This document shows, one piece after another, positions 58,506 to 64,000 of a stretch of DNA of 64,000 nt. Positions within the stretch are counted from its first letter, which is position 1. Each line of letters opens with the position of its first letter. This stretch comes from Lunularia cruciata (Eukaryota > Streptophyta > Marchantiopsida > Lunulariales > Lunulariaceae). A program made the position numbers and the translations under genes. Where the stretch lies: positions 75,538,931 through 75,602,930 of the forward strand of contig OX419755.1 of assembly GCA_948567375.1 (NCBI GenBank), given 5' to 3'. Below the pieces are notes generated by a model. It did no database searches, was not told the DNA's origin, and saw only the letters and a program-made list of their open reading frames with translations.

Positions 58506-58979
58506 TATAAAAGACCAAGGAGAGAAATATAAGAATGGAAGGTTGGAATGGAAAGTCACATTAGAATACTCAAAGGAGGGAAACTTTGAATACCTAGCAT
58601 GAGCTTGGGCTTTGGTATTAATAGCAAAGTAACAAAAGGGCTCTTGAGAAGCTTCATTCTCAAAGCTACCTTCTTGGAGTGCAAGCTAAGTTACTTAAGA
58701 AGTTGTCAAGGAATCTTCTTTCTAAAAGCCACCTACCTAGCATACAAGCTAAGCTCAACATTAACTTCATGTGCAAGTTACTTGGTCCTTGGAAGATAAT
58801 AAGAAGCTTCTAAATTACTTCTAGAACATTTGACCAAGAAGCTTCTTAGATGCTTCTAGAATAATCTTAGAACCCTTAACTATATTTGGCTTATTCTGCT
58901 AATAAGTTAGTAAGTTAATAAGTTATTTTACTAACTTATTAGCCTCTACTAAATCATTTGATAACTTCATATTATTACA
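58506..58979 (-). repeat. LTR A, copy 3 (3' LTR, minus strand)
   Basis: 474 bp. Minus-strand start TGTAATAATATGAAG at 58979, end GTCTTTTATA at 58506 (other copies TCTTTTACA). It follows chromodomain coding and a polypurine tract. HSE palindromes GAAnnTTC or TTCnnGAA are at 58648-58655, 58803-58810, 58819-58826, 58838-58845 and 58854-58861. The TATA region reads CTATTAATACC on the minus strand near 58618. A perfect 15-bp inverted repeat (CTAATAAGTTAGTAA) lies at 58899-58913 and 58928-58942. Confidence 0.8.
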
Positions 58980-58994
58980 TATTCCCCCACTACT
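58980..58994 (-). promoter_or_regulatory. Polypurine tract of LTR A element
   Basis: On the minus strand AGTAGTGGGGGAATA lies immediately before the LTR start. The element 1 equivalent is AGCATTGGAGAAATA, which supports the LTR A boundary in both. Confidence 0.7.
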
Positions 58995-61757
58995 AGTTGA
59001 TGATGTCCTTGTTTCCATAAAATCTTTGAACTCCTAGATGACTATTGTGCATTATAGAGAGGAGAAAGGGGCTCCCATATGGCATTATGGATTGGATATC
59101 CTTTCCAAAGGACCTTATATTCCCTATGTTGTTTGTGGCCATGTTGGATGTTTCAATGTGCAAGTATACAATCAACTTTGCATTCCTTATGGTTGTTGAC
59201 AAGGATGGGAGGAGCAAAGAGTTGGACATGATGGACAATATGGACTAGAACAAAATGGTTTTAACTTTGAAATGTGGAAGAAAAGTTGGATATGCATATG
59301 ACTACGCAAGACAAGTTGATAGGCAACAGGAGAAATGATTTGAGTAACATCAAATGGACCTATCCAATTATGAGCAAGTTTAAAGACTTGAGTATCAAGC
59401 AAGAGAGGAAGATTACTAGAAGAAATCATGACCTTATTACCTAGGTTAAAGTTGAAATCACAACAATGTTGATAAGCATATCACTTTTGTTGATTTGAGC
59501 AACAAGAAAATGAGACTTGGCTTGGTGTAAAGATTTAAATAACATCCACAAGAAGGTGTAAGTATGAGGAATGTGAGATGATGGGGGAGCAAGAAGTGAA
59601 TCTAGAACAATTGGGTCTTGTCCAAAATTAAGAAAGAAGAGAGAGAACCTAGTGCTTGCCTGCTTGGAGTTATTGTAGGAAAACTCTATAACCACAAATA
59701 AGTATCCTAGTTGATATTGTGAATGTTAATAAAGTCACAAAGCATATCTTCCAAGGTACAATTGGTGCATTTGGTTTTCCTATCAGTTTGAGGATGATAT
59801 GCCATACAACAAGCAAGCTTGATGCCAAGTAGCTTAAAGAGTGCTTGAAATTTTTTACCAAAATCAGGGATGACAATAGGATATGAGAACCTTTGGCATC
59901 CCATGTGCTTGAAGACAATGCAAAGTAAATCTTGAACTTTATGTGTACCTTTGAGTTGGTTGACACTATGGTAATTGTTGCTATCATGGGAGATTCACAA
60001 AGAACATTCAAATTAGGATGTCATGATAGAGCATCAAGAATGACATGAAACCTCAAGATGTACTTGAGTTTTATGTCAAATAATTGTAATTATTCCTCCC
60101 ATTGATAATATCTACTCTTCATGTTTTCCAAATGTAAGGCTTGCAGCAAAGTTTTGTAATTGGTTTGCATGATAGCTTGTTTTCCCAAGAGGTAATGTCT
60201 CTATACCTTTATGGCATATACCATTGCCAATTGTGATTGATCTTGGATAGAATAATTCCTTACTTAAATGTATAGTTGGTGAGACACAAAGGCAATGTGA
60301 TGTAAGTCATATAGAAATTCCTATTGCAACATCCCTCTAATGGCAAAGTTAAAAGCATCAAAATCAACCACACAAGATAGTTAATGATCTCATGGTTGGA
60401 GGATGTGTCATGAGGACACCATATGATTCAATTTATTGAATTTTTCTTTTTGCTTTATGGTTAATGTGAAGCTTGATGTCTTCACCAAGAGATTGGTCAA
60501 TGGTGTACTACATGAGCATAATAATCAATGAATTGTTGATAAAAAATGCCAATCCATTGAATGCTCAAAATTTTCATGACATTCTTAAGAGTAGGACAAT
60601 TGGTAATGGCCTTGATTTTCTACTCTTCCATCTTGATCCACTCTAGTGAGACCTTATGGCCCAAGAAAGTAATCTCATACTACAAAAAAGTACATGTTGA
60701 CTTCTTGCATTAAATCTTCCAATAATATAATTGCCATAAGACTTCATATATTGTTCTTTTGTTCAGCCTCCATCTTATTATAAATTAAAATATTATCCAT
60801 GATACCACCATGCATCAATCCAATATCCTCTCTAACACCTAATGCATTTGATTTGTGAAAACAACCAGAGCATTAGTGAGCTCAAAAGGTAACATTTTCC
60901 ATTCAAAATGCTCATATCTTGTACAAAATGTAATCTTTTGCACATCCTTTTGATCAATAGGAATTTTATAATAGTCACTTTATAGATCACTCTTTGAAAA
61001 TTATTGTGTTCCACTTAATTGATCCAATAAGTTATTAATTTGAGACAAGAGATATGCATTATTCACGGTTTGTTTAATAAGGTTATGATGGTAAATAAAA
61101 ATTTGAAGCACTCCATCCTTCTTAAATTCAAAGAGTATTGGTGCACCATATGGAGATATATTATGGTGTATAAGATCTTTCTTGAACAACTCAATCAATG
61201 TTGCTCAAAGTTCCTCTAACTCCTTTGGTGAGAGCAAATAGGTTGGTCTACTCACAAAAATTCTACTTTGCAATAGCTAAATCTTGAAAAGCATACCTTG
61301 ATCAGGATTCTTTTGGAAGGTCATTTGGAAACACATCCACAAACTCTTGAACTATCTAATCAACCATTGGGTTTTGATCCTCATCAAAGGTTCCTTGCAC
61401 AATAGGTTTGATCCACACAACAAAGTAAAGATATCTTCCCTCCAAAGCTTGGTCTATAGTTGCTATATTGAATAAACTTCCCATCTTGGGACTGACTATT
61501 CTTAGCTATCTCACTAAGAAATACCAAATAATCCAATTGGTAATTCTTATCTTGATGTTATGCTTGAATTTATCATCAGCTCCAATCAAATTGAACTTTA
61601 TGATGTTCAAGCCAAGGAAGACCTACGATGATATCATAGAGTAAGGGAGTGACTATGAGTCTTATGTACTCAAAATACTCCTTCCCATTATTGAATATAA
61701 TAGGTTTTGAGGTATGAAATGCATAACAGATTCTACCATCTGTAATCATCAACTTGC
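58995..61757 (-). pseudogene. Ty3/gypsy chromovirus pol (element 3, LTR A family)
   Basis: Minus strand, from right to left. Protease tail YDIIVGLPWLEHHKVQFDW near 61610. RT at about 61260-60770: IELFKKDLIHHNISPYGAPI, IYHHNLIKQTVNNAYLLSQI and a catalytic box IMDNILIYN near 60790, where YMDDILIY is expected, so the second Asp is lost. RNase H debris follows at 60450-60100. Integrase at 60010-59430 has AYHPQTDRKTKCTNCTLEDM (family HPQTDGQTERVNRTLEDML, so the catalytic Glu is also changed) and then HNWIGPFDVTQIISPVAYQL and FFHISKLKPF. The chromodomain EYKVLWKGYPIHNAIWEPL is near 59090. The coding is cut at 61757 by X copy 4; the rest of protease and gag lie beyond the window. Confidence 0.88.
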
Positions 61758-64000
61758 TGTGACAACTCGGTAAATATCACTTTTGCGGTAATTGGGTAAG
61801 TAAAGTTTGTTCCCACAGAGATACGAGTCAGAATTGGTCAAATACAAAGCAAAGTAACAATTGTATTTCTTCTTGGTTGCATCTTTAATCTCTCAGGTAG
61901 AAACCACACCTAGAAGAGAGTAACAAGCACTAACTCACAATCTTGTCACAAATTAACACTCCTTAATCACAACTCCATCAAATCTTTCCAAACAATCTTG
62001 ATTGTGATGATTCAGGCTCTCCCAAAAAAATGGCACTTCATTGCAAAATGACTTTGCCTCAGAATTGTGTTCCACCTCTCCACTGAAGGCACAACTTCCT
62101 CGATCTAAATTACTTCACATCAACTTCACACTGCACTCACAAATGCAGAATACTACCAACACTACAATTCCTCTCAGATCTGTCAAGGCATTGCTTCGAT
62201 TGCACTTCACTCAGGAGCAAACACACAGAATGAAGATCAAGGCTGTGGAATCCAACATCCAACAAGCACTCTGACTTGCACTTCGAATTTCTCCACACAC
62301 TCCCAAACATAGACACAAAGTTGATACTTGGAATCAAGCTCAAGCGACGAGCACTGCTTCACAGCACTTTGCTTTATCTATTCTCAGAAATAATGAGCAC
62401 TGAACAACAATTCTCTGTGAATGCCAGTCTTAAGTAGTGAATCAATCAACAGTTCTAACAACTATACCGTTCTACAACAACCCTTCTAACCTGCAGATCC
62501 AAAATGACAATGCACCTCTTCATATCTGCCTCTTCAAATCTCAAATCCGTTACTACTCCGATCCGATGTCTACTTCTTCTTCTTTATTCAAACCCAAACC
62601 CAAAGTAATCTTACTTCCTACTACTCTATCCTCGGGTTTCATATCTTCTACTTCTTCTACCAATTCCAACAATTCTCTTTCCTGATCTGAAATTGCACTA
62701 GTGGGTAACCCTTCTAAATCGTCATCTCTCGACCCACTCTTTTCTAATGTCTCCATTAGTAATTCCAAAGACATTTGTACTCCTATGGTATCTACTTCGG
62801 GTTTTGCTCTAACATCTCCCCAAAGTTTTTCCATCTCTATTTTCACTAAGTCTAATCTAATTGAAATGTTGTCTTCTACTTCTAATATCTTCCTGTCTAC
62901 CCGAGTTCTGAGACTAATCAACAAGGCATTCATATCTGTGTCTTTTGCTTGTCTTCGCCTTGTCTCCTGCACCAACAACTTCAACTCGTGCAGCCTCGTC
63001 TCCTCAATCCGAATACTAGCTTATGTACCTAACATCACATTCATTCTGAGGACAATCTCCTTCATTGGCTCCAATCTGGTCTTCCTCTCTCGCTCTCAAT
63101 CTGCAAGCCAGTCCTCTCTGTACATCGCCAATTCCTCCTCGAACTCAGCTTTCACCGTCTCCTTCTCCTTCTCCTTCTGTACAATCTTCTCCTCCTGATT
63201 ACGAAGTAATTCGCGTAGTCTTTCTTCTTCCTTATATTGTGCCGCCAACTCTCTTTGCCAGAGTTGCTTCTTCTCCTCAACACTCTCCATCACCTTATTG
63301 AGCTCTTGATCCTTTGCTGCTACCCTCGCCATAGCATGGATTACTTCTACTCTTGAATCAACAAACTGCTGCTTCAAGATCTCATACTCCGCTACTTGTC
63401 TCTCCCTTGCTATATCACTCTTCTTCACAAGATCCTCTCAATAATTTACTTCTCTCTTCAGGTGTTCAATTACTTGACTTCTTACTACTGCCTCCGCTCG
63501 GAGTACTTCTCTTTCCTCCTCACCTCGGGTTATACTCTTCTTCAACTTCGAGTTTTCTTCTTCTAATCTCGCAAACACCTGCAATACAGTCTTTACCTCC
63601 GGACATGTCAACTACATTTCCTTCTTCTTATGTTCTAACACCAACAACGGACACACCACTTCCCGTAGGTACTCCACTCCATCACTCGGGATTACTTCTT
63701 CTTGTGTGGCCACTTCTCTTCGTACTTTGTGTTCATCCGATACTCGCCTTCTTCTCTGCAGTCTTTGTATCGGAAGTGACGCTTCATTTCCCCTGCTTTC
63801 TCCTACCTCTTCCTTTACTTTACTCGGCCCTACTTCACACTTTGCCTTACGTCTCGAGCAAACTCCTCATTGTACTGCAATCTTCTTCTCTTTGGGCACA
63901 GTTACTTCGTCTTCTAACTGTGTGTTGTCTTCGGCCTCCAAATCGGCTTGCACTTCTTCTTCGTATTTGTCAGCCGCTGGCACCAATGTCATTTCTCCAC
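61758..64000 (-). mobile_element. X element copy 4, truncated by the window edge
   Basis: Its 3' end (minus-strand CCGAGTTGTCACA) is at 61758, inside the protease of element 3 (flank cttgc at 61753-61757). At least 2,243 bp are present, and the 5' end lies beyond 64000. From 62434 (TATA-like box) to the end it matches copies 1 and 2. The upstream part is the best-preserved X ORF in the window. The target duplication partner should be found right of the window. Confidence 0.7.
62553..64000 (-). pseudogene. X-element ORF, best-preserved copy (C-terminal two thirds)
   Basis: One frame runs from the window edge to the stop at 62553 with only about five in-frame stops. Acidic start: DLEAEDNTQLEDEVTVPKEK near 63940. 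Then RLQRRRRVSDEHKVRREVA, EYLREVVCPLLVLEHKKKE (63680), VLQVFARLEEENSKLKKSI (63570), and a long coiled coil to about 63100 (RVAAKDQELNKVMESVEEKK, QEEKIVQKEKEKETVKAEF). It continues through two stops into TRLHELKLLVQETRRR and NALLISLRTRVDRKILEVED (62930), and ends LVEEVEDMKPEDRV, GLNKEEEVDIGSE. The stops look like TGA for CGA, TAG for CAG and TAA for GAA. Function unknown; predicted structure is an acidic head plus a coiled-coil rod of several hundred residues. Confidence 0.6.

Overview
This is a nuclear window from a land plant with a large, transposon-packed genome. Three things point to a plant: a spliced F-box/kelch gene of a plant-type family, Ty3/gypsy chromoviruses primed by initiator tRNA-Met, and old Ty1/copia, PIF/Harbinger and Helitron copies. 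The species cannot be fixed from sequence alone. A non-flowering plant (moss, fern or gymnosperm) is a guess from the mixture of elements and from the sharp contrast between a GC-richer gene island and AT-rich repeats.

Layout. 0-9.7 kb is a stack of nested chromoviruses with two unrelated LTR families, called A and B here, plus a PIF transposase remnant and one copy of an unrecognised element family, X. 9.7-15.6 kb is a decayed Helitron Rep/helicase gene on the minus strand, split by about 2.4 kb that includes an 855-bp-period tandem array. 15.6-29.3 kb holds coiled-coil coding debris, tandem repeats, two Ty1/copia remnants, a HARBI1-like transposase with an intron, a solo LTR B and two long microsatellites. 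29.5-37.4 kb is the gene island with the only intact gene, a 471-residue F-box/kelch protein in three exons on the minus strand. 37.4-45 kb is mostly unassigned AT-rich DNA with one exon-like island at 41.9 kb. 45-50 kb is a degenerate gypsy element on the minus strand with an insertion in its RT/RNase H region. 50.6-58.1 kb is an old X copy with a younger 3,790-bp X copy inside it (perfect GTTAG target duplication). 58.5-61.8 kb is an LTR A chromovirus on the minus strand, cut at its protease by another X copy that runs off the right edge.

Two observations stand out. (1) Family X has LTR-like ends (TGTGGTAC...TTGTCACA), 5-bp target duplications and a TATA-like box about 650-675 bp before its end. 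It shows no reverse transcriptase and no second LTR, yet its copies share an ORF for an acidic, long coiled-coil protein. I cannot assign this protein to a family. (2) All three LTR A copies carry clusters of perfect heat-shock-element palindromes just upstream of the LTR TATA box, an arrangement known from heat-activated retrotransposons.

Apart from the F-box/kelch gene nothing here looks functional. Many stops in the elements fit C-to-T change at methylated sites (CGA to TGA, CAG to TAG), and three of four reverse transcriptases have lost the second catalytic aspartate to asparagine.
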